Source of the DNA: Lactobacillus johnsonii ATCC 33200
GTDB lineage: Bacteria; Bacillota; Bacilli; Lactobacillales; Lactobacillaceae
Length of the DNA stretch: 64,000 nt
Assembly (NCBI RefSeq): GCF_000159355.1
Contig: NZ_GG670121.1
Location: forward strand, 486,940-550,939
Direction: 5' to 3'
Below, piece by piece: positions 45,044-53,560 of the stretch. The notes beneath the pieces were generated by a model that had not been told where the DNA came from, did not search any database, and was given only the letters and a program-made list of their open reading frames with translations. The position numbers and the translations under genes are program-made. Position 1 is the stretch's first letter; every line of letters starts with the position of its first letter.

Positions 45044-46924
45044 TTATTGTTTTTCTATTCCCGTTTGTTTAGGGTTAGTTGGCTTAGTTTTAGCAAGTAG
45101 AGCTAACAAAATAGTGATTAAATCAACTACTTCTTGTAAAATTGCACCCCAGAAAGCTGGGATAATACCAGTAAAGGCAATCAACTCAATTAGGATAACA
45201 ATACAAATAGCAGTAATAATATCAACGTGGGCTACTTTCATTGTATGTTTAGAAATAGCAACAGCATCATTAACTTTAGAAATATCGTTAATCATGATAA
45301 CGGCATCAGCACTTTCACTAGCTGCAGTTGCTCCTTTAGCACCCATAGCGATCCCAACATCAGCAGCCATTAAACTTGGTGCATCATTAACACCGTCACC
45401 TACCATTACAACCGGTCTTAAGTCAGGTTTAACATCTCTGATGGCTTGAATCTTTTGAGCTGGAAGTAAGTCTGCATGAACTTCACTTTCTTTAATTCCA
45501 GCTTCTTTGGCAACTTTATCAGCTACAGATCTACGGTCCCCAGTTAACATCATAATTTGCTTAATACCTTGACGACGTAAACGAGCAATTGTTTCTGGTG
45601 TATTCTTTCTAATTTGATCTTGGAAAGTAATATATCCAGCAAATTTATTGTCAATTGAAACAAAGACCGCAGTTGATTGAACAGTGATTTTTTCTTGATC
45701 CGGATCAACATAAGAAAGCTTACCAACTTTAACTAATTTGCCGTCTACTTCACCGCTAACTCCTTTAGCAGTAGCTTCTTTTAAGTTGGTAACTGGCTTA
45801 ATTAAATCCTTATTGGTACTTTTAACTAATGAAGTAGCAATAACGTGACTTGATTGTTGTTCAACGCTAGCTGCCAAGCTTTGTAATTCTTCTTTTGAGA
45901 TAGAACTATTTTCTGGTAAAACAACTTGATCAATAACTAATTGATTTTCAGTTAAGGTTCCTGTTTTATCAAAAGCAAAAGTTAAGGTACGGGATAACTT
46001 TTCAAGAGTGGTACCAGATTTAACAATAATGTGGCTTCTTGACATTGAGCTCATTCCTGAAACCATTGCTACTGGTGCTGCAATTAACAATGGACAAGGA
46101 GAGGCAACAACCATAACTTGAGCAAAACGTAAAAAGTGTGCTTGCCAGCCAAGAGCTGGATTAGTTACAGCTGAGGTAATCATAGCAGCAATACCAATGA
46201 TTAAGGAAATAATAGTGAATGGTACAGCATAACGATCAGCCATTTTAACAAACTTAGCTGGTTTTGCTTCAGAAGATTTAACTAAGGCAACAATTGACTG
46301 ATATTCAGAATCTTTAGCAACTTTAGTAACTTTCATTTCTACAGCTGCATCCCCATTAATAGATCCTGACATTAAGTCATCGCCAACTTTTTTATCAACG
46401 GGAACTGACTCACCAGTCAAAGAAGATTGATCAAAACTAGAGTTTCCCTTAATAATTTTTCCATCGACTGGTACTTGACTACCAGGTTTAATTAAAACGA
46501 TATCGCCAATTTTTAATTCATCAACTTTAACTTCTTCGATCTTACCATTTACTAATTTATCAGCAATCCTTGGAGAATTTTTTAGTAAAGAGCGTAATTC
46601 TTTATCAGCTTGACTTGTAGCGTAATCTTCAAGTGATTCACCACCGGTCAACATGATTAAAATCATCCAAGCAGCCCAGTAATCGCCGACAATCATTGTT
46701 GAAACAACAGCGATGATTGCCAAGATATCTACGCCCCAACGACCAGATTCAAGTGTCTCAATCATTTCGCGAAGCATAGTAATGGCCATAAAAATTCCGA
46801 AGATATCAATTAAGATACCGGAAATTGGCCATCCACCAATCTTAGGTGCTCCACATAGGAAGTCTAAGATTGCTGCAACAACACCAATTCCAAGAATTGT
46901 GAAAAATTTCCATTGATGTTTCAT
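45044..46924 (-). CDS. P1B-type heavy-metal ATPase with SPC motif
   Basis: 626 residues from the ATG at 46924, eight bases after GGAGGG (an in-frame TTG overlaps that RBS). TGES near 170, SPCPL in place of CPC near 275, DKTGT near 320 and GDGVNDAP near 510 are visible. The HP motif reads SSHVIA, keeping the His. There is no N-terminal metal-binding domain. SPC is found in P1B-4-type ATPases for Co, Zn, Cd or Fe; the family's HEGGT in the next-to-last helix is not seen, so the substrate is open. Export of a divalent metal is the likely role. Confidence 0.87.
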   Translation of the reverse strand: MKHQWKFFTILGIGVVAAILDFLCGAPKIGGWPISGILIDIFGIFMAITMLREMIETLESGRWGVDILAIIAVVSTMIVGDYWAAWMILIMLTGGESLEDYATSQADKELRSLLKNSPRIADKLVNGKIEEVKVDELKIGDIVLIKPGSQVPVDGKIIKGNSSFDQSSLTGESVPVDKKVGDDLMSGSINGDAAVEMKVTKVAKDSEYQSIVALVKSSEAKPAKFVKMADRYAVPFTIISLIIGIAAMITSAVTNPALGWQAHFLRFAQVMVVASPCPLLIAAPVAMVSGMSSMSRSHIIVKSGTTLEKLSRTLTFAFDKTGTLTENQLVIDQVVLPENSSISKEELQSLAASVEQQSSHVIATSLVKSTNKDLIKPVTNLKEATAKGVSGEVDGKLVKVGKLSYVDPDQEKITVQSTAVFVSIDNKFAGYITFQDQIRKNTPETIARLRRQGIKQIMMLTGDRRSVADKVAKEAGIKESEVHADLLPAQKIQAIRDVKPDLRPVVMVGDGVNDAPSLMAADVGIAMGAKGATAASESADAVIMINDISKVNDAVAISKHTMKVAHVDIITAICIVILIELIAFTGIIPAFWGAILQEVVDLITILLALLAKTKPTNPKQTGIEKQ

Positions 46925-47002
46925 TAGCTTTCCCTCCAACTAATTTAACCATAATACTAAAACACTACTACTATACCACTTAATACATTAAATTTAATCA
47001 AT

Positions 47003-47491
47003 TTAACTTTCTTTTTGAGATCCATTCTTTTTAGTAATGTCATATTTTTCTTCAATTGAATGAGTTACATAATTAAAGGCCTTAATCCATTCTCGCCTAG
47101 TTAGTAATCCTTGAAAAACATTATTGTCATTTACAACTGGAATAAAAGGATGGTCAACTAGAAGATGGAGTTGCGTTTCAAGATTAGTACAAGCAAAATT
47201 AATTGTTTCAAAATCCGTCTGCATTACGTCTTTAACTTTTAAGTCTGATAGAGGTTCAATCACAATATTATCAGAGGTCAGCATCTTATCTGTAATCATG
47301 GATAAGCTAATTAGGCCAACTACTTTTTGATCTTTATCCAAAACGGGAATTTTTGAATATTTCATTTTAGTAAGAACTAAAAATGCATGGTAGAGTGGGT
47401 TTTCATCCTCCACAAATGCAATTCTAGAGGCAGGAATAATGAAGGAACCTGCTTTTTCTGCAATCAAAGACTGAATCGCGGGTGAAAACAT
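47003..47491 (-). CDS. CBS-domain protein, CbpB/YkuL-like
   Basis: 162 residues made almost wholly of two CBS repeats: about 18-75 (IPASRIAFVEDENPLYHAFLVL, KIPVLDKDQKVVGLIS) and 85-145 (VKDVMQTDFETI, FIPVVNDNNVFQGLLTRRE). Size and pattern match YkuL/CbpB, which binds c-di-AMP and, when free, stimulates the stringent-response enzyme Rel in related bacteria. c-di-AMP binding is inferred from the family. It is 79 bp upstream of the metal ATPase start on the same strand. Confidence 0.8.
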   Translation of the reverse strand: MFSPAIQSLIAEKAGSFIIPASRIAFVEDENPLYHAFLVLTKMKYSKIPVLDKDQKVVGLISLSMITDKMLTSDNIVIEPLSDLKVKDVMQTDFETINFACTNLETQLHLLVDHPFIPVVNDNNVFQGLLTRREWIKAFNYVTHSIEEKYDITKKNGSQKES

Positions 47492-47570
47492 AAATAATCC
47501 TTCCTAGGTAATTGAATTTATTACTTTATATTTCTCTTACTATTATATGAAAGTCTAGAAAATAAACCCA

Positions 47571-47754
47571 CAAAAAAAAAATCCGCGCTGGGAAAGACGC
47601 GGATTTCAAAATATATAAGTATAGGATCAGTCAAAGACTGATAAATGTATTCAATCTACTTGGAGGAGTAAGAATGAAAATAAAAAGTTGGATGTTAATG
47701 CTAATAGCGATGGGTTTTGTCTTCCCCGTTGCTATGGTTTATATATTAGAATGA
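47571..47754 (+). ncRNA. Two-hairpin leader RNA, copy 1, with micropeptide
   Basis: Hairpin 1 at 47581-47604 pairs ATCCGCG with CGCGGAT around a CTGGGAAAGA loop; hairpin 2 at 47626-47642 pairs ATCAGTC with GACTGAT. They are followed by a block (47649-47713) that is nearly identical to one at 48589-48653 and includes GGAGGAG and an ATG. Copy 2 has the same layout with compensated stem changes, so this is a structured transcript. Class unknown. Confidence 0.55.
47674..47754 (+). CDS. 26-residue hydrophobic peptide
   Basis: ATG seven bases after GGAGGAG encodes a peptide starting MKIKSWMLMLIAMG and ending VAMVYILE: basic N-terminus, one membrane-spanning helix, acidic last residue. The size and hydropathy resemble type I toxins or regulatory micropeptides, but I match it to no named family. 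The first 13 codons are repeated in copy 2, where both base differences within them are synonymous (CTA/CTG, GCG/GCA), evidence that this reading frame is translated. Confidence 0.55.
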   Translation: MKIKSWMLMLIAMGFVFPVAMVYILE

Positions 47755-47834
47755 AAATGTGAACAAATTGTGACGTTTTTTATTAAAAAAGTTAAATTTG
47801 ATTAAGAAGCTGAAACGAATTATAAACTTGCACC

Positions 47835-48103
47835 TCAAAGATTATTTCCTAGCTCGTTTAGCGAAAGAAGTTTATTCCATAGTTTTTCTTCTTGCGAGGT
47901 AAACGTGATATTATCGGAAAACTTTACAACAGGGGCGTGATTAAAAAATATTGCAGTTGACCTGTGAAAGCAACACCATTGCTAGATTTAATTGTGTTTA
48001 GACTATCTGTAAGAAAGTTAGTAAATTCTGAATGAGGATCTGTCTTATTAAGTAAGGTAACGAATTCAGGCAATATGGTAATAATTTCATCTTTAGAAAC
48101 CAT
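47835..48103 (-). pseudogene. Bacteriocin-immunity-like small protein, frameshifted
   Basis: From the ATG at 48103 (RBS AGAAGG) the minus strand encodes MVSKDEIITILPEFVTLLN... to FTGQLQYFL and then ends early at 47924. A one-base shift at an A6/T6 run (47943-47948) restores FNHAPVVKFSDNITFTSQEEKLW...LGNNL to a TGA at 47835. The restored protein of about 89 residues is soluble and helical, with the size and charge of enterocin A-type immunity proteins. The family call is tentative. No bacteriocin structural gene is seen beside it. Confidence 0.5.
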
Positions 48104-48377
48104 CTTTTTCACCTTCTGGATCTTTCGATAAATTTAGAAATGATTCTTTGTAAGATAATCGTATTATGGAAGCAGACTTTATACAATTGTTTTTGAAAAA
48201 TTATAAAATTGGTATACCACTAACATTAAAATGTGATCTTAACACGTAAACTTCTTATGCATTAGCTGTATGAATACTAAAATATATTTGAAAAAATAAT
48301 TGAAATTTATAATTGGTATGATAAAGTTTAATTATATGAAGACGCTTTCTAATTTTCCAAACTTAGAGGTAAACATC

Positions 48378-48452
48378 ATGAAAATAAGAAATTCAGTTTA
48401 TGCTAGATATACTCAAGATAAAAATGCATTAGACTTTATCCATTGGGGATAA
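48378..48452 (+). CDS. 24-residue ORF of unknown function
   Basis: ATG with AGAGGT seven bases upstream and a hairpin terminator 15 bp downstream encodes MKIRNSVYARYTQDKNAL followed by DFIHWG. It is polar and not a membrane peptide. It could be a real small protein or the 5' remnant of a deleted gene; there is no homologue I can name. Confidence 0.3.
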   Translation: MKIRNSVYARYTQDKNALDFIHWG

Positions 48453-48466
48453 ATGAACAGACAATT

Positions 48467-48504
48467 AAAAGAGGTATCCAAATGTGAAAGGAGCCTCTTT
48501 TTGT
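48467..48504 (+). terminator. Terminator
   Basis: AAAAGAGG / CCTCTTTTT stem with a long loop, between the 24-residue ORF and leader copy 2. Confidence 0.65.
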
Positions 48505-48516
48505 TTTACTGCAAAA

Positions 48517-48664
48517 GAAAAGACCTATGCTGGGAAGTGATAGGTCTCTTCGAAGATAGATAATCAGCTTTAAGCTGATCTTGTTATTATTCAATCTACT
48601 TGGAGGAGTAAGAATGAAAATAAAAAGTTGGATGTTAATGCTGATAGCAATGGATCATAAGTAA
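48517..48664 (+). ncRNA. Two-hairpin leader RNA, copy 2, with truncated micropeptide
   Basis: Hairpin 1 at 48521-48547 pairs AGACCTAT with ATAGGTCT around GCTGGGAAGTG; hairpin 2 at 48563-48579 pairs ATCAGCT with AGCTGAT. The block at 48589-48653 repeats copy 1 with two substitutions. The ORF at 48614-48664 starts with the same 13 residues, then diverges (MDHK) and stops after 16. Stems differ from copy 1 at paired positions while the GCTGGGAA loop core is kept. Confidence 0.55.
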
Positions 48665-48804
48665 TCCACTACTACAATTTATTTATTATAGTACAAAATC
48701 GAAAGAAATATAAGATAGCTGCTTATTTTTAATTTTCGGTAGTTGGCAGACGATTCAGGTATAATATCGAATTGAGAAAATTATTTATTAGGTAGGGAAA
48801 GCTA

Positions 48805-49956
48805 ATGAAGAAATTTTTAAAGATTCTATTTAAGTTGGTTTTGATTCTCGGAATTGCTGCAGGAGTGGCATATGGAGGATACTATGGTTATCAACAATAC
48901 CAAAAACGGGAACAAGCAAAAGCTACTTTTACTTCTAGACCTGATGTAGAAAAAGCAAAAGATGGGACAAGTATTAGTCCGGGTCATCATAATTTAGCTT
49001 ATTTCAAACGACAATTAAATGAAAAATATCCCGACGTTTATAGCGCAGCTTATGAAACGCCACGGGCAAGTAAGATTGGAAGCAGCGTGGTAATACCAGG
49101 CCAAGTTGTAACGCCGAGTTATGACTTTAATAAAAAGAAAGTTACATATGCGGACTCAATGACACCGCAAGGGTTAACTGTAGCAGGAAAATATTTATTA
49201 ATTTCGGCTTATGATTCAACTCATAATCATCGCTCGGTCATTTATTGTTTAGATAAAAAAACAGGAAAGTATTTAAAGACTATTCAAGTTCCAGGAGCAC
49301 CTCATTTAGGAGGAGTTGCTTATGATCCGGTTGCTAAAAATATTTGGGTAACGGGTAGTCAAGATGATTCATCTGCACTAATGTCTTTTTCGTTAAAGAA
49401 ATTAGAAAAATATAGCTATAATAAGAAAAAGCAACCTATCGAATATGATAATGTGATTTCTTTACCAACAATTGAAAGAGCATCTTGTGTTACTTATTAC
49501 GATAATCAATTATTTGTTGGCTTTTTTAATACTGACGGTCAAGGACAAATTGCTAGCTATCCGATTGCTCGTTCAGGAGACTTTAAGGGAACAATTACTA
49601 GCGATCAAATTAAAGCAGTAACAGGCCAAGTTTCTTGGGCTTTAGGTTCAGGAAGTGCTTCAATGGACCGACAGATTCAAGGAATTGCATTTTATCAGAA
49701 TTGGATTATTTTAAGTCAATCCTATGGAAGCAAAGATTCTAAGTTGTATTTTTTCCCAATTTCAGCTTTGAATAACTTAGATGAAGGAAATGCGGAAAAA
49801 GTTGTTATTATGCCGCCATATCTAGAACAAATTTATGTTCAAAATGGGCAACTACTGATGTTATTTGAATCAGGATCAAAAGCATATGCACGTGATCAAA
49901 TAATGATTGTTGACCGAGTTCTATCGGCGAATATAAATGCCTTATTAGGGGGTTAA
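48805..49956 (+). CDS. Extracytoplasmic beta-propeller-like protein
   Basis: 383 residues. N-terminal membrane anchor (about 5-28) with no lipobox, then repeated strands such as PQGLTVAGKYLLISAYD, SVIYCLDKKTGKYLKTI, HLGGVAYDPVAKNIWVTG and QIQGIAFYQNWIILSQSY, which look like propeller blades. No catalytic motif is evident. It lies upstream of the dlt operon in the same direction, and a TATAAT at 48760-48765 could be its promoter. A cell-envelope role is suggested by position only. Confidence 0.7.
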   Translation: MKKFLKILFKLVLILGIAAGVAYGGYYGYQQYQKREQAKATFTSRPDVEKAKDGTSISPGHHNLAYFKRQLNEKYPDVYSAAYETPRASKIGSSVVIPGQVVTPSYDFNKKKVTYADSMTPQGLTVAGKYLLISAYDSTHNHRSVIYCLDKKTGKYLKTIQVPGAPHLGGVAYDPVAKNIWVTGSQDDSSALMSFSLKKLEKYSYNKKKQPIEYDNVISLPTIERASCVTYYDNQLFVGFFNTDGQGQIASYPIARSGDFKGTITSDQIKAVTGQVSWALGSGSASMDRQIQGIAFYQNWIILSQSYGSKDSKLYFFPISALNNLDEGNAEKVVIMPPYLEQIYVQNGQLLMLFESGSKAYARDQIMIVDRVLSANINALLGG

Positions 49957-49958
49957 AA

Positions 49959-50249
49959 ATGATTAAGAAAATATCTTTTTGGGTACGATTAGCAGGTTGG
50001 AGTGGTTTGATATCCGGTAGTAGTGTTTTAGTTTTGTATCAATATACACACAACATTATGTTTTTAATAAATATAATTACAATTATCTTATTTTCAGCAT
50101 ATGCTCTTGCTACTGCTAATGATAAAAGGTGGACAAATACTGATTGGCTTTTACGAGTTATTTTAATAGTGTTGGTATTTGTTTCAATTCTACCGACAAT
50201 TTTCTTAGGGATAGGTTATTTTATCGAAAGAAAACGTAACCAACACTAG
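49959..50249 (+). CDS. Small hypothetical membrane protein upstream of dlt
   Basis: 96 residues with three hydrophobic helices and a basic C-terminus (ERKRNQH). Starts two bases after the preceding stop, so it is cotranscribed with the propeller gene. Family not recognised. Confidence 0.65.
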   Translation: MIKKISFWVRLAGWSGLISGSSVLVLYQYTHNIMFLINIITIILFSAYALATANDKRWTNTDWLLRVILIVLVFVSILPTIFLGIGYFIERKRNQH

Positions 50250-50383
50250 TGAACTATCCATAACTAGGGCTATTTTTGGTATAATTATCTCTGTTCATGC
50301 TATTTTTCTAAGAAATAGTAAAAATATTAACCTATTTTATAACAATGTTGTAAAATTTAGAAAAAAGATTACGAGGTGTAAGC

Positions 50384-50542
50384 ATGGCAGAAAATAAAGA
50401 TAAACAAAGCGATACAAAGAAAAAAGAGGTAGGCTTGTTTATTGCTAAAACTCTCTTTTACTTTGCAGTGCTTGTAGTGCTAGTTTACTTGTACTTATAT
50501 AGTGGCATTGGGGCTGCAAAATTTATTTATAAAGATTTCTAG
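50384..50542 (+). CDS. dltX: Teichoic acid D-alanylation accessory peptide DltX
   Basis: 52 residues, found by reading the gap before dltA: RBS ACGAGGTG, ATG at 50384, a charged N-terminus (KDKQSDTKKKE), one membrane helix (VLVVLVYLYLYSGIG) and an FIYKDF end. A conserved C-terminal motif of this kind is the mark of DltX, which sits with DltB and carries D-Ala across the membrane. It ends 20 bp before dltA. Confidence 0.9.
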   Translation: MAENKDKQSDTKKKEVGLFIAKTLFYFAVLVVLVYLYLYSGIGAAKFIYKDF

Positions 50543-50562
50543 AACTGAAAGGGTCGCATTAA

Positions 50563-52071
50563 ATGATTAAAGATGTAATCAAGACAATCGATCAAATTGC
50601 TACTGAAGATCCACAACGGATCGCTTATGATTATCTTGGCGAAACTAATACTTATGGAGATCTAAAAGCTAAATCGGATGCATATGCAGCTAAGATCAAC
50701 GAACTAGATCTTCCTGAAAAAGCTCCAGTAATGATTTGGGGTGGTCAAAATTTTGAAATGATTGCTAGTTTTATTGGTGCTGTTAAAGCAGGACATGCTT
50801 ACATTCCGATTGCTAGTTATTCTAATAGCGAACGTTTATTGATGATTCAAGAAGTTTCTGAAGCTCCTTTGGTAATTGCAATTGATAAACTTCCTATTGA
50901 AATGGATAATATTAAGGTTTTAACTCCTGAAGAAGTTTCTGATAATCATCCAGAAATTGATCAAAGTAAGTTTGTAAGTGGGAATGACAATTTTTACATT
51001 ATCTTTACCTCAGGAACAACAGGTAAGCCTAAGGGTGTACAAATTAGTCATGATAATCTGCTTAGTTTTGTAAATTGGGAGTTAAATGACTTTTCACTTC
51101 CAGAACATCCTAGTTTCTTAGCTCAAGCACCATATTCTTTTGACTTATCTGTAATGAGTTTATATCCTGCTTTAACTGCCGGTGGTAAGTTAGTAGTTTT
51201 ACCTCATGATGTAACTGAAAATATCGGGCAGCTTTTCAAAACTTTACCTCAATTAAAATTCAATGTTTGGGTTTCAACTCCATCATTTGTAGAAATGAGT
51301 TTCTTAGATCCTACTTTTGATGCTAAGCATCATCCTGAATTAACTCACTTCTTATTCTGTGGTGAAGAATTAAGTCATAAGACAGCTAAAATGCTTAAGC
51401 TGAAATTCCCAGATAGCCATATCTTTAATACTTATGGCCCTACTGAAACAACTGTTGCTGTTACTCAGGTAGAAATTACTGATGAAATTTTAAATAAGTA
51501 TGATCGCTTGCCAATTGGTGTTTCTAAAGATGACACAAAGATTTCAATTGATACTTCCAAGGGTGAAGAAGATAACCAAGGAGAAGTTGTTATTGAAGGT
51601 CCAAGTGTTTCTAAGGGATACTTAAATAATCCAGAAAAGACTGAGGCTGCTTTCTTTAAAGAAAGTGAACATGGAAGTTATCGTACTGGTGACTTAGGAT
51701 TTTTAGATGGCGACATGCTTTTCTACCGTGGAAGAATTGATTTTCAGGTTAAGTTTAATGGTTATCGAATTGAACTTGAAGAAATTAACTTCTATCTTGC
51801 TAAGAATCCATTAGTGCGTTATGGCGTTGTTGCTCCAAAATACAATAAGGATCATAAAGTTCAACAACTAGTTGCTGTAGTAGAATTAGCAGACGGTGTA
51901 CGTGAGAAGTATACTGATGCTGAACTAACTAAGAAATTACGCAAATCATTAAGTCAAGATATTATGCCATATATGCTTCCTCAACGCTTTATCTACCGTG
52001 ATGAAATGCCAATCTCTCAAAACGGTAAGGTAGATATTAAACAAGTAATTAAGGAGGTAAATAACGCGTGA
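50563..52071 (+). CDS. dltA: D-alanine--D-alanyl carrier protein ligase DltA
   Basis: 502 residues of the adenylate-forming superfamily: FTSGTTGKPKGV near 151-162, the NTYGPTET segment near 290, YRTGDLG near 378 and the C-terminal NGKVD lysine motif near 487. It activates D-Ala with ATP and loads it onto DltC. RBS GAAAGGG. Its TGA overlaps the dltB GTG start by four bases. Confidence 0.96.
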   Translation: MIKDVIKTIDQIATEDPQRIAYDYLGETNTYGDLKAKSDAYAAKINELDLPEKAPVMIWGGQNFEMIASFIGAVKAGHAYIPIASYSNSERLLMIQEVSEAPLVIAIDKLPIEMDNIKVLTPEEVSDNHPEIDQSKFVSGNDNFYIIFTSGTTGKPKGVQISHDNLLSFVNWELNDFSLPEHPSFLAQAPYSFDLSVMSLYPALTAGGKLVVLPHDVTENIGQLFKTLPQLKFNVWVSTPSFVEMSFLDPTFDAKHHPELTHFLFCGEELSHKTAKMLKLKFPDSHIFNTYGPTETTVAVTQVEITDEILNKYDRLPIGVSKDDTKISIDTSKGEEDNQGEVVIEGPSVSKGYLNNPEKTEAAFFKESEHGSYRTGDLGFLDGDMLFYRGRIDFQVKFNGYRIELEEINFYLAKNPLVRYGVVAPKYNKDHKVQQLVAVVELADGVREKYTDAELTKKLRKSLSQDIMPYMLPQRFIYRDEMPISQNGKVDIKQVIKEVNNA

Positions 52072-53291
52072 TCAATATTCAACCATATAGTAATCCGCGT
52101 TACTTTGTTATTCTTTTTATTGCGCTTTTGCCATTAATTATTGGTTTATATCATGGACGGCGCTTTAAAACATACGAAGCTTTCGTTTCCTTACTATTCT
52201 TGTTTTTAATGTTTAATGATAAAGACTGGCTACAGGGAGTTCAATTAATTGGATACATCATTTTCCAATTTATAGTTACTTTTGCTTATCAAAAATATGT
52301 TAATTCTGGAAGGAATAAAACCTCTGTCTTTTGTTTAGCAGTTATCTTAGCAATTTTGCCATTAGCAGCAGTAAAGATTGCACCATTAGTGCCAAATAAA
52401 ACTGCTGATTTGATTGGATTTTTCGGAATTTCATATTTAACTTTCAAAACAGTGCAAGTTATTATGGAACTTCGCGATAAAACAATTAAGAAAGTTGATC
52501 CAATTACTTATGCAAGGTTTTTGCTTTTCTTCCCAACTATTTCTTCAGGTCCTATTGACCGCTATCGAAGATTTAAAGAAGATTACGATAAAGCCCCTGA
52601 AAGAGATAAGTATATTGAAAATTTAAAGTTTGGTACAAGATATATTTTTCAAGGATTCTTATATAAATTTATTATTGGATATGTATTCGGTACCTTATGG
52701 CTTCCTCAATTAGCTAAAGATGCAATTTTTTATGGGCAAGCTAATGGGGGATTACGCTTATCTTGGGCTCTGCTTGGTTATATGTACTGCTACAGTATGT
52801 ATTTATTCTTTGACTTTGCAGGGTACTCCTTGTTTGCGGTAGGTACGTCATATTTTATGGGAATTAGAACTCCTATGAACTTTAATAAACCATTTATTTC
52901 TCAAAATATTAAAGATTTCTGGAATAGATGGCACATGACTCTATCTTTCTGGTTCCGTGATTTTATCTTTATGCGTTTTACATTCTTTGCAATGAAGCAT
53001 AAATTGGTGAAAAATAGAATCAGATTATCGCAATTAGCATATTTTGTAGATTTCTTAATTATGGGTTTCTGGCACGGCTTAACGTGGTACTATATCGTAT
53101 ATGGTATTTACCATGCTTTGGCAATTATCATTAATGATATTTGGTTAAGATTTAAGCGTAAGCACCGCAAGCAAATCCCACATAATAAATTTACAAAGTG
53201 GTTTGCAATTTTCTTAACATTTAATGTTGTTTGTTTCAGTTTCCTAATTTTCTCAGGTTTCTTGAGTACATTATGGTTTGGCTGGAAGTAG
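52068..53291 (+). CDS. dltB: D-alanyl-lipoteichoic acid O-acyltransferase DltB (MBOAT)
   Basis: 407 residues, many membrane helices. The MBOAT signature is present: FWNRWHMTLSFWFRDF near 285-300 and the putative catalytic His in MGFWHGLTWYY near 335. It accepts D-Ala from DltC at the cytoplasmic side for transfer outwards. GTG start with AAGGAGG upstream, overlapping dltA. Confidence 0.95.
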   Translation: MINIQPYSNPRYFVILFIALLPLIIGLYHGRRFKTYEAFVSLLFLFLMFNDKDWLQGVQLIGYIIFQFIVTFAYQKYVNSGRNKTSVFCLAVILAILPLAAVKIAPLVPNKTADLIGFFGISYLTFKTVQVIMELRDKTIKKVDPITYARFLLFFPTISSGPIDRYRRFKEDYDKAPERDKYIENLKFGTRYIFQGFLYKFIIGYVFGTLWLPQLAKDAIFYGQANGGLRLSWALLGYMYCYSMYLFFDFAGYSLFAVGTSYFMGIRTPMNFNKPFISQNIKDFWNRWHMTLSFWFRDFIFMRFTFFAMKHKLVKNRIRLSQLAYFVDFLIMGFWHGLTWYYIVYGIYHALAIIINDIWLRFKRKHRKQIPHNKFTKWFAIFLTFNVVCFSFLIFSGFLSTLWFGWK

Positions 53292-53320
53292 TTTATTATT
53301 TTTGAAAGGATTTTCTTATT

Positions 53321-53560
53321 ATGGATACAAAGCAAGCTGTTTTAGATATTTTAAATGAATTAACTGGTGAAGATTTAAGTGACCAAATGGATGAAAACAT
53401 TTTTGAAAATGGTTTGTTAGATTCCATGGCAACTGTTCAAATGTTACTTGAATTACAAGACAAGTGTGATGTAACTGCACCAGTATCAGAATTTCACCGT
53501 GAAGATTGGGATACTCCAAACAAAATCATTGCAAAGGTAGAAAGCTTAAGAAATGAGTAA
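53321..53560 (+). CDS. dltC: D-alanyl carrier protein DltC
   Basis: 79 residues, an acyl-carrier-type helical bundle. The phosphopantetheine attachment serine is in [12 protein letters not shown] near residue 35. RBS GAAAGGA. Overlaps dltD by eight bases. Confidence 0.96.
   Translation: MDTKQAVLDILNELTGEDLSDQMDENIFENGLLDSMATVQMLLELQDKCDVTAPVSEFHREDWDTPNKIIAKVESLRNE

Noticed and set aside
48166..48249. 27-residue ORF in the relic region
   Set aside because: No ribosome binding site, no repeat in the other copy and no terminator; probably chance.
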